A stretch of DNA of 64,000 nucleotides from Arthrobacter sp. NEB 688 (GCF_013201035.1 NZ_CP053707.1:2108001-2172000); one strand, 5' to 3'; positions 1-9,665 are shown, counted from the first letter of the stretch. Numbers and translations are program-made. Notes: a model not told the origin generated them from the letters alone.

Positions 1-1751
1 ACCAGGTGCTCGAGCGGGTCGCCCTCGTGCCGACGGCCGCGCACGCGGTCGCCCTCGTGGCCCGTCACCCCGGCGTCACCGCCGTCACCGCCGACGGTGA
101 CGTCTTCGGCCCGGGCTGGGCCCGCGGGGGCAGCAGCGCCGGCGAGAGCCTCCTCGAGGTGCAGGCGGCGCTCGACGAGACCCGCGGGACCCTCGCCGAG
201 GCCACCGCCCGCGGCGAGCGGGTCCGGTTCGCGCTCACCGCCGCCCGCGAGAAGGCCGCCGCCGCCGAGACCGAGGTCGACGCGGCGCTCGAGGCGCTCC
301 ACGAGTCCGACGCCCGGATGGCCGCCGTCGCCGAGCGCCTCGGGGGCCTCGGCGCCGCGATGCGCACCGCCGGCGCCGAGGCCGAGCGCGCCGAGAAGGC
401 CATCGCCAACGCGCAGGAGCGGCTGGAGGGCGATCGCGCCGAGCTCGACGCCCTCGCCCAGCGGCTCGCGGAGGCCGAGTCCGAGCCCGCCGCCGACGAC
501 ACCGACCCCTCGACCGACGAGCGCGACCGGCTCGAGCTCGACGCCAGCCGGGCGCGCACGGCCGAGACCGAGGTCCGCCTCACCCTGCGCACGAAGGAGG
601 AGCGGGCCCGCTCGCTCGCGGGCCGCGCCGACTCCCTCGAGGGCGCCGCCCGCAACGAGATCGCCGCCCGCGAGCGGCTGCGCGAGCGCCGCGAGAAGCG
701 CCGCCGCGAGGCCGAGGTCGCCGCCGCCGTCCACGAGGCCGCCGGGTGGGCGGTCGAGCAGGTCGCCGCCGCCCTGACCCGCGCCGCCACCCTGCGCGAC
801 GCCGCCGAGGCCGAGCGGGTCGAGCGCGACCGCACCGTCGCCGGGCTGCGCGAGCGGCTCGGCACCGTCCAGGACGAGCTGCGCGACCTCACCGACGCCG
901 CGCACCGCGACGAGATGGCCCGCGCCCGGCAGCTGGCGCGCATCGAGCAGCTCCAGGCGAGGGCGGTCGAGGAGCTCGGCGTCGACCCCGACGTGCTCGT
1001 GGAGGAGTTCGGGCCGCACCAGCCCGTGCCCCACGTCGCCGCGCCGGGGGAGGACCCCGACGCGCTGCCCGAGCCGCAGCCCTACGTCCGCGAGGAGCAG
1101 GAGAAGCGCCTGCGCAAGGCCGAGCGGGCGCTGTCGGCCCTCGGCCGGGTCAACCCCCTCGCGCTGGAGGAGTTCGCGGCGCTCGAGGAGCGGCACACCT
1201 TCCTCACGACGCAGCTCGAGGACCTCAAGCGCTCCAAGCGTGACCTGCTCGACATCGTCAAGGAGGTCGACGAGCGCGTCGAGCAGGTCTTCACCGAGGC
1301 GTTCTACGACACGCAGGCGCAGTTCGAGCGGGTCTTCCAGCGCCTCTTCCCCGGGGGCGAGGGGCGCCTGGTCCTCACCGACCCCGACCACATGCTGACG
1401 ACCGGCATCGAGGTCGAGGCCCGTCCGCCGGGCAAGAAGGTCAAGCGGCTCTCGCTGCTCTCCGGTGGCGAGCGCTCGCTCGTCGCGGTGGCGCTGCTCG
1501 TCGCGATCTTCAAGGCGCGGCCGAGCCCGTTCTACATCATGGACGAGGTCGAGGCGGCGCTCGACGACACCAACCTCGGCCGGCTCATCACGCTCTTCGA
1601 GGAGCTGCGCGACTCCAGCCAGCTCATCGTCATCACGCACCAGAAGCGGACGATGGAGGTCGCCGACGCGCTGTACGGCGTCTCGATGCGCGGCGACGGC
1701 GTGACGACGGTCGTCAGCCAGCGCATCCGCGACGTCGCCGCCTCCGCCTGA
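1..1751 (+). CDS. smc: Chromosome segregation ATPase SMC, C-terminal part (5' end outside window)
   Basis: This is the downstream part of the SMC ATPase, which with ScpA/ScpB forms the condensin that organises and segregates chromosomes. The reading frame is open from the first bases, so the N-terminal head and first coiled coil lie upstream. What is visible is the end of the hinge (about the first 45 residues), a long Ala/Glu/Arg coiled coil, and the C-terminal ATPase head with signature LSGGERSL and Walker B FYIMDEVEAALDD. In the family this order is invariant. The next co-directional SRP-receptor gene ftsY lies further downstream; the pair is often close in actinobacteria. A strong GC hairpin follows the stop. 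Confidence 0.97.
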   Translation, partial: QVLERVALVPTAAHAVALVARHPGVTAVTADGDVFGPGWARGGSSAGESLLEVQAALDETRGTLAEATARGERVRFALTAAREKAAAAETEVDAALEALHESDARMAAVAERLGGLGAAMRTAGAEAERAEKAIANAQERLEGDRAELDALAQRLAEAESEPAADDTDPSTDERDRLELDASRARTAETEVRLTLRTKEERARSLAGRADSLEGAARNEIAARERLRERREKRRREAEVAAAVHEAAGWAVEQVAAALTRAATLRDAAEAERVERDRTVAGLRERLGTVQDELRDLTDAAHRDEMARARQLARIEQLQARAVEELGVDPDVLVEEFGPHQPVPHVAAPGEDPDALPEPQPYVREEQEKRLRKAERALSALGRVNPLALEEFAALEERHTFLTTQLEDLKRSKRDLLDIVKEVDERVEQVFTEAFYDTQAQFERVFQRLFPGGEGRLVLTDPDHMLTTGIEVEARPPGKKVKRLSLLSGGERSLVAVALLVAIFKARPSPFYIMDEVEAALDDTNLGRLITLFEELRDSSQLIVITHQKRTMEVADALYGVSMRGDGVTTVVSQRIRDVAASA

Positions 1752-1759
1752 CGACAGAA

Positions 1760-1786
1760 GGGCCGGGCACCCCCGGCGCCCGGCCC
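1760..1786. terminator. GC hairpin between convergent smc and mini-peptide gene
   Basis: GGGCCGGGC (1760-1768) pairs perfectly with GCCCGGCCC (1778-1786) across a 9-base loop. There is no T-tract, as is common in high-GC actinobacteria. It sits 8 bp after the smc stop and 30 bp beyond the stop of the opposing short gene, so it could end transcription from both sides. Confidence 0.7.
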
Positions 1787-1816
1787 CTCCGTGCCGGGGT
1801 CACCCCCGGCGGTACG

Positions 1817-1945
1817 TCACTTCTGCGCCACGCAGCAGCCCAGGCACGGTCCGCACTTGATGTACGCGTTGGCCGGCAGCGTGGTGGACAGGAGCGTTCC
1901 CCCCGCGATGAGCGAGACGGCGACGATACGAGCAACCTTCTTCAT
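1817..1945 (-). CDS. Secreted Cys-rich mini-peptide (42 aa precursor)
   Basis: A 42-codon gene. The precursor has a textbook signal peptide: MKK start, hydrophobic core at about residues 7-23 and a PANA site at 24-27. Cleavage would release a 15-residue peptide, YIKCGPCLGCCVAQK, with four cysteines (31, 34, 37, 38), the first two in a CGPC motif as in thioredoxins. The start is supported by a good ribosome site (GAGAGGAA about 6 bases before ATG) and a -10-like TAGCGT about 29 bases upstream of it. The first codons (GTT, GCT, CGT) are less GC-rich than neighbours. I do not recognise the family. It lies 39 bp after the epimerase stop on the same strand, but appears to have its own promoter. 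Function unknown; a redox, metal-binding or signalling peptide are possibilities. Confidence 0.75.
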   Translation of the reverse strand: MKKVARIVAVSLIAGGTLLSTTLPANAYIKCGPCLGCCVAQK

Positions 1946-1964
1946 GGTGTTCCTCTCGGTCGAA

Positions 1965-1988
1965 GTGACCGGGACGCTACTCGGTCAC
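1965..1988. promoter_or_regulatory. Promoter and palindrome upstream of the mini-peptide gene
   Basis: On the minus strand the hexamer TAGCGT (1979-1974) is a plausible -10 for the peptide gene, giving a 5' leader of roughly 20-25 bases that contains the ribosome site. The hexamer is enclosed by an inverted repeat GTGACCG-N10-CGGTCAC (1965-1971 and 1982-1988), which also covers the stop of the upstream epimerase gene. A repressor bound there would block the promoter; that is inference. Confidence 0.45.
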
Positions 1989-3016
1989 CGGGATCCGCGC
2001 GCGCTGGACGGATCCCGCCGGCTCGCCCAGGCCTCGAGCAGGGCGCGCTCGTCGGCGTCGTCGAGGCCCGTGCGCCGGGGCTGGTCGGCCGGGCGGGTCT
2101 CCTCCCACGCGAGGGTGTCGCGCAGCGTCTCGACGAGCGGGCGGTGCGTGAGCCCGAGCGCCCGGGCGGCCTCGCCGGTGCGCGCGGCGAACCCGCCGTA
2201 CTCCGCGACGGGGAGCCAGAGCGGGAGCGAGCGCGGGCCCATCCACGGGCCGACCCCCTGCTCGGCGAGCCAGGCCGGGTCGGCCGGGACGGCCTGCGCG
2301 TCGCTGCCGGCCGCCTCGCGGGACGCGGCGAGCAGCCGGCCGATGGTCGTCGTCGGCCCGACGGCGTCGACCACCCCGGTCGTGCCGGTCTCGGCGCAGC
2401 GCACCATCCACGCCGCGAGGTCGCGGGCGTCGAGGACCTGGGTCGGGTCACCGAGGGCGTCGGGGGCGAGGACGCGGCCCGGGGCCGCGGGGTGGGCGAA
2501 CCGCCAGGGCCACCAGCCGGTGCGGCCCGAGGTGTCGCCCGGCCCGCCGATGAGGCCGGCGCGGGCGACGAGCGTGCGCCCGGCCCCGAGGCCCTCGAGC
2601 ACGGCCTGCTCGCAGGCGACCTTGGCGCCGCCGTAGGCGTCGGGGTCCTCGCCACCGACGTCGCGCGGGGCGAGCAGCGGGGTGGACTCGTCCGCGCCGG
2701 GGACCGAGTGGTCGGCGTAGACGTTGCCGGTCGACACGAGCCCCCAGTGGCCGGCCCGGCCGGCGAGCGCGGCCACGGCGCGGCGCACCTGGCCGGGGTC
2801 GCGCGCGACGTCGACGACGGCGTCCCAGTCGTCGCTCTCGACCCCGCCGAGCCCGGCGGACGGGTCGTCGCGGTCGGCGCGGACGAGCGTGACGCCGGGC
2901 GCCACCGCGCCCGAGCGGCCGCGGGCCACGCACGTGACGTCGTGGCCGCGCTCGAGGCCGGCGTGGGCCAGCGCGCGGCCGAGGAAGGCGGTGCCGCCGA
3001 GGACGAGGAGTCGCAT
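1985..3016 (-). CDS. NAD-dependent epimerase/dehydratase family protein
   Basis: A 343-residue extended short-chain dehydrogenase/reductase. It begins MRLLVLGGTAFLGRAL, the Rossmann nucleotide-binding glycine motif, followed by a family-typical STGNVY stretch (Ser of the catalytic region) and a YGGAK segment that supplies the Tyr-x-x-x-Lys-like pair (YGGAK at about residue 140). Such proteins act on nucleotide sugars or related substrates in the cytoplasm; the substrate cannot be told from sequence. The ATG at 3016 is chosen because the Rossmann motif starts immediately. TCGGCT six bases before the ATG resembles the leaderless -10 pattern seen elsewhere here, though weakly. Upstream on the same strand is a signal peptidase gene 62 bp away. 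Confidence 0.85.
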   Translation of the reverse strand: MRLLVLGGTAFLGRALAHAGLERGHDVTCVARGRSGAVAPGVTLVRADRDDPSAGLGGVESDDWDAVVDVARDPGQVRRAVAALAGRAGHWGLVSTGNVYADHSVPGADESTPLLAPRDVGGEDPDAYGGAKVACEQAVLEGLGAGRTLVARAGLIGGPGDTSGRTGWWPWRFAHPAAPGRVLAPDALGDPTQVLDARDLAAWMVRCAETGTTGVVDAVGPTTTIGRLLAASREAAGSDAQAVPADPAWLAEQGVGPWMGPRSLPLWLPVAEYGGFAARTGEAARALGLTHRPLVETLRDTLAWEETRPADQPRRTGLDDADERALLEAWASRRDPSSARGSR

Positions 3017-3078
3017 CCGGCCAGCCGACCACGACGGTCGGCCCGGCGGGAAGGGCTGTTCGCGCAGAGCGGAGCGGG

Positions 3079-3795
3079 TCAGCGGGGGAGGGAGCCAGCG
3101 GAGCCGAGGGGCCAGAAGCGCAGGACGACGGGGCCGACCACCCGTTCGACGGGCACGAACCGCGCGCACTCGCCGCCCCCGGACGTCGAGCCTCGGCAGC
3201 CGAGCACCGAGTCGGCCGACTCCGAGCGGTGGTCGCCGAGCACGAGGAGGTTCTCCTCCGGAACCGTGACGAGCGGGAAGCACCGGGTCGAGCGCGGGGT
3301 GGTCGTGCAGTCGAGGCTGCCGCGCACGAACGGCAGGTCCTCGTGGACGTACGGCTCGTCGAGGGCCTGGTCGTCGACCGTCACGCGGCCGTCGACCGAG
3401 CAGCAGGCCACGCGGTCGCCGGGCATGCCGATGACCCGCTTGACCGTGTAGGAGGTGTTGCCCGGGCCGACCCCGACGACGTCGCCGACGGCGCGCGCCG
3501 CCGCGACGAGGGGGTTGGACGCCGGGGGCAGCCGCCGGTCCTGCCACGTCGTGCCGTGCCCGAAGACGACGACGTCGCCGCGCTGCACCGAGTGGTCGAG
3601 CCGGTCGACGAGGATGCGGTCGCCGATCCGCAGCGTGTTCTCCATCGACTGCGACGGCACCCCGAACGGCTTGACGAGGAAGGCCTGGACGAGGGCGATC
3701 GCCACGACGGCGACGAGCACCTCGGTGAACCACGGGAGCCGCCGACGGCGGCGGACTGCGGTCGGCTCGGCCGACGCGACACCGGGCTCGGACAC
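3079..3795 (-). CDS. lepB: Signal peptidase I (first of two active copies)
   Basis: Signal peptidase I (S26), an inner-membrane serine protease that removes signal peptides after Sec/Tat export. With the start at GTG 3795 the protein has 238 residues: a short basic cytoplasmic tail (RRRRR), one membrane segment (about 23-40), the nucleophile Ser50 in SQSMENTL, the general base Lys119 in KRVIGMPGD, and the box GDHRSESADS. A longer frame upstream to 3849 exists, but TAGGGT seven bases before 3795 looks like a -10 for a leaderless start there. A second active copy lies at 21812-22576 and a dead paralogue beside it. An unusual CC pair follows the Lys box in both active copies. Confidence 0.92.
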   Translation of the reverse strand: MSEPGVASAEPTAVRRRRRLPWFTEVLVAVVAIALVQAFLVKPFGVPSQSMENTLRIGDRILVDRLDHSVQRGDVVVFGHGTTWQDRRLPPASNPLVAAARAVGDVVGVGPGNTSYTVKRVIGMPGDRVACCSVDGRVTVDDQALDEPYVHEDLPFVRGSLDCTTTPRSTRCFPLVTVPEENLLVLGDHRSESADSVLGCRGSTSGGGECARFVPVERVVGPVVLRFWPLGSAGSLPR

Positions 3796-3802
3796 GGGCG
3801 CC

Positions 3803-3808
3803 ACCCTA
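3803..3808 (-). promoter_or_regulatory. -10 element of lepB copy 1 (leaderless pattern)
   Basis: TAGGGT on the minus strand, seven bases before the GTG at 3795. No ribosome site can fit between them. Confidence 0.5.
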
Positions 3809-3857
3809 GTTGCGGGCCGCCGCAGGTGTCGATTTGGCCACGTGCGCACCGGGTCCC

Positions 3858-3863
3858 GACAAT
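3858..3863 (+). promoter_or_regulatory. -10 element of the 67-residue membrane protein gene
   Basis: GACAAT followed by six bases (ggaggc) and the ATG at 3870. The GGAGG lies too close to the ATG to act as a normal ribosome site, so a leaderless message is the simpler reading. Confidence 0.45.
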
Positions 3864-3869
3864 GGAGGC

Positions 3870-4073
3870 ATGCTCGCGGTCGTCGTCACCCTCCTCCTCC
3901 TCACCGCCCTCGCCCTCGCCGTCCTCGGGATGGTGGCCGTCCCCGCGCGCCGGGCCGGACGCGAGGTGCTGTCGGAGCGGGGGAGCGCCGCGGTCGCCGG
4001 CCTGCGCGAGCGCACGGAGCGCGGCGGGCCGGCCGAGCCGGCGCAGCCCGAGCGCGAGACCGTCGCCGCCTGA
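3870..4073 (+). CDS. Small single-pass membrane protein, unknown function
   Basis: A 67-residue protein: one hydrophobic N-terminal helix (about residues 2-25, MLAVVVTLLLLTALALAVLG) followed by a short charged, Arg/Glu-rich cytoplasmic tail. I do not recognise a family. The ATG at 3870 is chosen because the membrane helix begins right there and a -10-like GACAAT lies six bases upstream; a longer frame from 3810 would add residues overlapping the divergent lepB promoter. It is divergent from lepB and 80 bp ahead of an M13 peptidase gene that has its own ribosome site. Confidence 0.6.
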   Translation: MLAVVVTLLLLTALALAVLGMVAVPARRAGREVLSERGSAAVAGLRERTERGGPAEPAQPERETVAA

Positions 4074-4153
4074 GCGGGCGTCACCGCCCGGCTCCGGGTG
4101 TCCGTGGGGTGTGGTCGAATGAGACGAACCCCGAGAGCGAAGGAGCCGCCCCG

Positions 4154-6106
4154 ATGAGGTCCGGCATCGACACGTCTGCCGTCGACCAGACGGTCCGCCC
4201 GCAGGACGACCTGTTCGCGTTCACCAACGGCAGCTGGCTGGCGCGCACGACCATCCCCGAGGACCGTGGGCGCTACGGCACCTTCGACGCCCTGCGCGAG
4301 GCGGCCGAGGAGCACGTCCGCACCATCATCGACGAGACGGCGGCCGGCTCGCCGGCCCCCGGCTCGGTGGCGGCCAAGGTCGGCGACCTCTACTCGAGCT
4401 TCATGGACGAGGAGCGGGTCGAGGCCCTCGGGGCCGCTCCCGTGCTGGGCGACCTCGAGCGGGTCGCGGCGGTCCGGGACGCCTCCGGGCTGATGGGCCT
4501 GCTCGGCGAGCTCGCCCGCGACGGTGTCTTCGGCCCCGTCGTGCCGTTCGTCAACACCGACGACCGCGACCCCGACCGCTACGTCGTCTACCTCGAGCAG
4601 GCCGGCCTGGGCCTGCCCGACGAGTCGTACTACCGCGAGCCGCAGCACGCCGCGGTCCTCGAGGCGTACACCCCGCACGTCGCCCGGATGCTCGAGCTCG
4701 CCGGGTACCTCGGGGCGCAGGGCGCCGCGGAGCGCGTCGTCGCGCTCGAGACCCGCCTGGCCGCCTCCCACTGGGACAAGGTGACCAACCGCGACCCGGT
4801 CAAGACCTACACGCTCGTCGACCGCGCGGGCCTCGACGCCCTGGCCCCGGGCATCGACTGGGACGCCTTCCTCGCCGGGATGCAGGCGCCCGCGCGCACC
4901 TTCGCGGCGGTCGTCGTGCGCCAGCCCGGCTACCTCACCGCGCTCGGCGAGGCCCTGCAGGAGGAGCCCGTCGAGGCCTGGCGCGACTGGCTGGCCTGGC
5001 ACGTCGTCCACGCCCACGCGCCCTACCTGTCCTCGGCGTTCGTCGAGGAGAACTTCGACTTCTACGGCCGCACGCTCTCGGGCGTCCCGCGGCTGCGCGA
5101 CCGCTGGAAGCGCGCCGTCTCGCTCGTCGAGGACGCCCTCGGTGAGGCGGTCGGCCAGCTGTACGTCGAGCGCCACTTCCCGCCGCACGCGAAGGCGCGG
5201 ATGCTCGAGCTCGTCGACAACGTCGTCGAGGCCTTCCGGCAGAGCCTGTCCGCCGTCCCGTGGATGGGGCCGGCCACCCGGGCCGAGGCCCTGGCCAAGC
5301 TGGAGGCCTTCACCCCGAAGATCGGCTACCCCGACCGCTGGCGCGACTACACCGCGCTCGAGGTGCAGGCCGGTGACCTGCTCGGCAACGTCAAGCGGGC
5401 CAGCGCCTTCGAGGCCGACCGCAACCTCGCCAAGCTCGGCGCGCCGGTCGACCGCACCGAGTGGTTCATGACCCCGCAGACGGTCAACGCCTACTACAAC
5501 CCCGGGATGAACGAGATCGTCTTCCCCGCGGCCATCCTCCAGCCGCCGTTCTTCGACGTCGAGGCCGACGACGCGGTCAACTACGGCGGCATCGGCGCGG
5601 TCATCGGGCACGAGATCGGCCACGGCTTCGACGACTCCGGCTCGCAGTTCGACGGCCGCGGCGAGCTGCGCGACTGGTGGACCGCCGAGGACCGCGAGCG
5701 CTTCCAGGCCCTCGCCGACGCGCTGATCGGGCAGTTCTCCGTCCTCGAGACGCGCGACGCCCCCGGCACGCCGGTCAACGGCGCCCTGACCGTCGGCGAG
5801 AACATCGGCGACCTCGGCGGGCTGACCATCGGTCACGCGGCCTACCGGATCTCCCTCGGCGACCAGGACGCGCCCGAGCTCGACGGGTTCACCGGCGACC
5901 AGCGCTTCTTCCTCGGCTGGGCCCAGGTCTGGCGCGGGATGGCCCGCGCCGCCGAGGCCGAGCGGCTCCTCGCCGTCGACCCGCACAGCCCGATGGACCT
6001 GCGCGCCAACGCGGCGCGCAACCTCACCGCCTTCCACGAGGCGTTCGGGACTCAGCCCGGCGACGGGATGTACCTCCCGGAGGCCGAGCGGGTCAGCATC
6101 TTCTGA
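4154..6106 (+). CDS. M13 family zinc metallopeptidase (neprilysin-like)
   Basis: A 650-residue gluzincin of the PepO/Zmp1/neprilysin family, which cleaves peptides. The N-terminal M13_N domain opens with the typical QDDLFAFTNGSWL motif; the catalytic domain has HEIGH at 486-490 (two zinc His plus the catalytic Glu487) and GENIGDLGG with the third ligand Glu549 and Asp553; NAYYNP also matches the family. No signal peptide is visible, so it is likely cytoplasmic or exported without one. The ATG at 4154 follows GAAGGAG at the right distance. Length is normal for bacterial M13 enzymes. It precedes ftsY by 67 bp on the same strand. Confidence 0.95.
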   Translation: MRSGIDTSAVDQTVRPQDDLFAFTNGSWLARTTIPEDRGRYGTFDALREAAEEHVRTIIDETAAGSPAPGSVAAKVGDLYSSFMDEERVEALGAAPVLGDLERVAAVRDASGLMGLLGELARDGVFGPVVPFVNTDDRDPDRYVVYLEQAGLGLPDESYYREPQHAAVLEAYTPHVARMLELAGYLGAQGAAERVVALETRLAASHWDKVTNRDPVKTYTLVDRAGLDALAPGIDWDAFLAGMQAPARTFAAVVVRQPGYLTALGEALQEEPVEAWRDWLAWHVVHAHAPYLSSAFVEENFDFYGRTLSGVPRLRDRWKRAVSLVEDALGEAVGQLYVERHFPPHAKARMLELVDNVVEAFRQSLSAVPWMGPATRAEALAKLEAFTPKIGYPDRWRDYTALEVQAGDLLGNVKRASAFEADRNLAKLGAPVDRTEWFMTPQTVNAYYNPGMNEIVFPAAILQPPFFDVEADDAVNYGGIGAVIGHEIGHGFDDSGSQFDGRGELRDWWTAEDRERFQALADALIGQFSVLETRDAPGTPVNGALTVGENIGDLGGLTIGHAAYRISLGDQDAPELDGFTGDQRFFLGWAQVWRGMARAAEAERLLAVDPHSPMDLRANAARNLTAFHEAFGTQPGDGMYLPEAERVSIF

Positions 6107-6161
6107 CGGGCGGGGGCCGACCGGCCCGGCCGCCCGGTTTGGGCTGGGCCGGTCGCCTTGA

Positions 6162-6167
6162 CAGGAT
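6162..6167 (+). promoter_or_regulatory. Extended -10 of ftsY (leaderless pattern)
   Basis: TGA-CAGGAT, six bases (ggccgg), then GTG at 6174. The TGN-CAGRMT layout recurs at pyrH, frr, rpsP and rplS. Confidence 0.55.
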
Positions 6168-6173
6168 GGCCGG

Positions 6174-7379
6174 GTGACTGACTCGATCCTCGCCTACGTC
6201 GGCATCGCCGTCGCCGTCCTCGTCGTCGTCGGGGGCGTGGTCCTCGGGCTCGTCCGCGGGCGCGGTGGGGCCGAGCGCGACCTCGAGGCGCCCGAGCGCG
6301 CCGACGCGCCGGGCACGCCCGGCCCGGCCGACGCCGACCTGGCCCCGGACGGGTCGATCGGCACGATCGAGCACCCCGGCGAGGTCGTCGAGGAGGAGCC
6401 CCCGGCCGCCCCGGCACCGGCCCCCGCCCCGACGGTCCCCGCCGTCGAGACCCCCGAGGCCCCGGCCGGCCGCCTGCACCGCCTGCGCGCCCGCCTGGCC
6501 CGCTCCAACACGGCGATCGGGCGCGGCCTGCTCGCGCTGCTCGCCGGCGGCAAGCTCGACGAGGCCGCGTGGGAGGAGGTCGAGGACACCCTCCTCGCCG
6601 CCGACCTCGGGGTCGCCGCGACGACCGAGCTCGTCGACGCCCTGCGCACCCGCGTCGCGGTCGAGGGCGCCGGCGACGAGGCGGCCGTGCGCCGCCTCCT
6701 GCGCGAGGAGCTGCTGCGCCTCGTCGACCCGTCGATGGACCGCTCCCTCGCCGACGAGCGCGTCGACGACCGCCCGGCCTGCATCCTCGTCGTCGGGGTC
6801 AACGGCACCGGCAAGACGACGACCGTCGGCAAGCTGGCCCGCGTCCTCGTTGCCCAGGACAAGGACGTCGTCCTCGGCGCCGCCGACACCTTCCGCGCCG
6901 CCGCCGCCGACCAGCTCGAGACGTGGGGCTCGCGCGTCGGCGTCCCGACGGTGCGCTCGGACCGTGACGGCGCCGACCCGGCGTCGGTCGCCTTCGACGC
7001 GGTCAGGGCCGCCGCCGAGCTCGACGCCGACGTCGTGCTCGTCGACACCGCGGGCCGCCTCCAGAACAAGACCGGCCTCATGGACGAGCTCGGCAAGGTC
7101 AAGCGCGTCATCGAGAAGCAGAGCCCGGTCGACGAGGTGCTCCTCGTCCTCGACGCGACGACCGGTCAGAACGGCATGAAGCAGGCCGAGGTCTTCGCGC
7201 AGGTCGTCGGCATCACCGGCATCGTCCTCACGAAGCTCGACGGCACCGCCAAGGGCGGCATCGTCGTCGCGGTCCAGCGTGCGCTCGGCGTGCCGGTCAA
7301 GCTCGTCGGGCTCGGCGAGGGCCCGGACGACCTCGCGCCGTTCGACGCCGAGGCGTTCGTCGACGCGATCATCGACTGA
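6174..7379 (+). CDS. ftsY: Signal recognition particle receptor FtsY
   Basis: FtsY is the membrane-associated SRP GTPase that receives Ffh-bound ribosomes at the translocon. Of 401 residues, the first ~27 form a membrane anchor (ILAYVGIAVAVLVVVGGVV), then an acidic Pro/Ala linker to about residue 95, then the N domain and the G domain with P-loop GVNGTGKTT (208-216), DTFRAAA, DTAGRL, and TKLDGTAKGG. The anchored N terminus is typical of actinobacteria. GTG at 6174 is six bases after an extended -10 and has no ribosome site. Its partner gene ffh lies 4.9 kb downstream. It converges with a DCC-family gene 13 bp away. Confidence 0.97.
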   Translation: MTDSILAYVGIAVAVLVVVGGVVLGLVRGRGGAERDLEAPERADAPGTPGPADADLAPDGSIGTIEHPGEVVEEEPPAAPAPAPAPTVPAVETPEAPAGRLHRLRARLARSNTAIGRGLLALLAGGKLDEAAWEEVEDTLLAADLGVAATTELVDALRTRVAVEGAGDEAAVRRLLREELLRLVDPSMDRSLADERVDDRPACILVVGVNGTGKTTTVGKLARVLVAQDKDVVLGAADTFRAAAADQLETWGSRVGVPTVRSDRDGADPASVAFDAVRAAAELDADVVLVDTAGRLQNKTGLMDELGKVKRVIEKQSPVDEVLLVLDATTGQNGMKQAEVFAQVVGITGIVLTKLDGTAKGGIVVAVQRALGVPVKLVGLGEGPDDLAPFDAEAFVDAIID

Positions 7380-7386
7380 CCCGCCG

Positions 7387-7403
7387 GCTCGGTCAGACCG
7401 AGC
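7387..7403. terminator. Small hairpin between convergent ftsY and DCC-family gene
   Basis: GCTCGGT-cag-ACCGAGC, a perfect 7-bp stem. It includes the minus-strand stop (TCA at 7393-7395) and lies 8 bp after the ftsY stop, so it can serve both genes. Confidence 0.5.
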
Positions 7404-7779
7404 AGGCCGGGGTGCCGCCGGGCAGGCGGTGCCGGTTGCGCGCCACCCAGAAGTAGACGACGCGCGCGACCTGCCGGACGCCCGGCACGAGGACGAGCGC
7501 CCCGAGCGGACGCACCCAGGGCCGTGACGCGAGCAGCGCCCGGGCGACCGCGTCCTGCGCCGACGACACGCGGCCGTCGGCGGCGACCCACTGGACGGCC
7601 TCGGTGCACGCCTGCTCGTCGACCCCGAGCGGCGCGAGGTCGACCTGCTGCCACGGCTCGACCGCGTAGTCGGCGGGGGAGCGGCGCAGGCGCAGCAGGA
7701 CCCGCACCGACGAGCTGCAGAACGCGCAGTCGCCGTCGAAGAGCAGGACCGGGAGGCGGGTCGTCACGGGCGCGGGCAC
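7393..7779 (-). CDS. Thiol-disulfide oxidoreductase, DCC family (DUF393)
   Basis: A 128-residue protein of the DCC/YuxK family, a small thioredoxin-fold-like group with a redox-active Cys pair. The signature FDGDCAFC is at residues 14-21 (Asp17, Cys18, Cys21), the strand before it is hydrophobic as expected, and a weak hydrophobic region lies near residues 88-110 (PLGALVLVPGVRQVARVVYFW). Substrate unknown. GTG at 7779 is six bases after TGC-GACGAT, an extended -10, with no ribosome site. A second in-frame GTG four codons on is possible. Confidence 0.88.
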   Translation of the reverse strand: MPAPVTTRLPVLLFDGDCAFCSSSVRVLLRLRRSPADYAVEPWQQVDLAPLGVDEQACTEAVQWVAADGRVSSAQDAVARALLASRPWVRPLGALVLVPGVRQVARVVYFWVARNRHRLPGGTPACSV

Positions 7780-7785
7780 CCCTCC

Positions 7786-7791
7786 ATCGTC
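7786..7791 (-). promoter_or_regulatory. Extended -10 of the DCC-family gene
   Basis: Minus strand TGC-GACGAT, six bases, then GTG at 7779. The identical TGC-GACGAT occurs before the phosphoribosyltransferase gene at 38108. Confidence 0.5.
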
Positions 7792-7827
7792 GCACCGGGT
7801 CTCACGATGCGGGACCGGGCGGGCCCC

Positions 7828-7896
7828 GAAACGCGTTCCTTACACGGACGCCGATCCCGCAACACCGGCGTAACAGGAGGCGGCGGGCGGCGAAAC
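7828..7896 (+). promoter_or_regulatory. GlnR-like half sites upstream of amtB
   Basis: GAAAC (7828)-N6-CTTAC (7839) and GTAAC (7870)-N17-GAAAC (7892). The half sites are spaced by 11 and 22 bp, i.e. one and two helical turns. Actinobacterial GlnR binds GTNAC-N6-GAAAC type arrays before amtB-glnK-glnD, so nitrogen control through GlnR is plausible. The match is imperfect. Confidence 0.35.
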
Positions 7897-7908
7897 CCGG
7901 GCCCGTGA

Positions 7909-7914
7909 CAGTAC
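7909..7914 (+). promoter_or_regulatory. Extended -10 of amtB
   Basis: TGA-CAGTAC, then six bases (tggtcc) and the ATG at 7921. No ribosome site precedes the ATG. Confidence 0.4.
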
Positions 7915-7920
7915 TGGTCC

Positions 7921-9662
<1,742 letters not shown>

Positions 9663-9665
9663 GCG

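Noticed and set aside
1817-1945. Cysteine-responsive attenuator uORF (as in mycobacteria)
   Set aside because: The peptide carries a signal peptide and no same-strand gene follows it; the next gene (smc) is on the opposite strand.
3796-3849. N-terminal extension of lepB copy 1
   Set aside because: Adds 18 residues without family support and runs through the -10-like TAGGGT; GTG 3795 is the better start.
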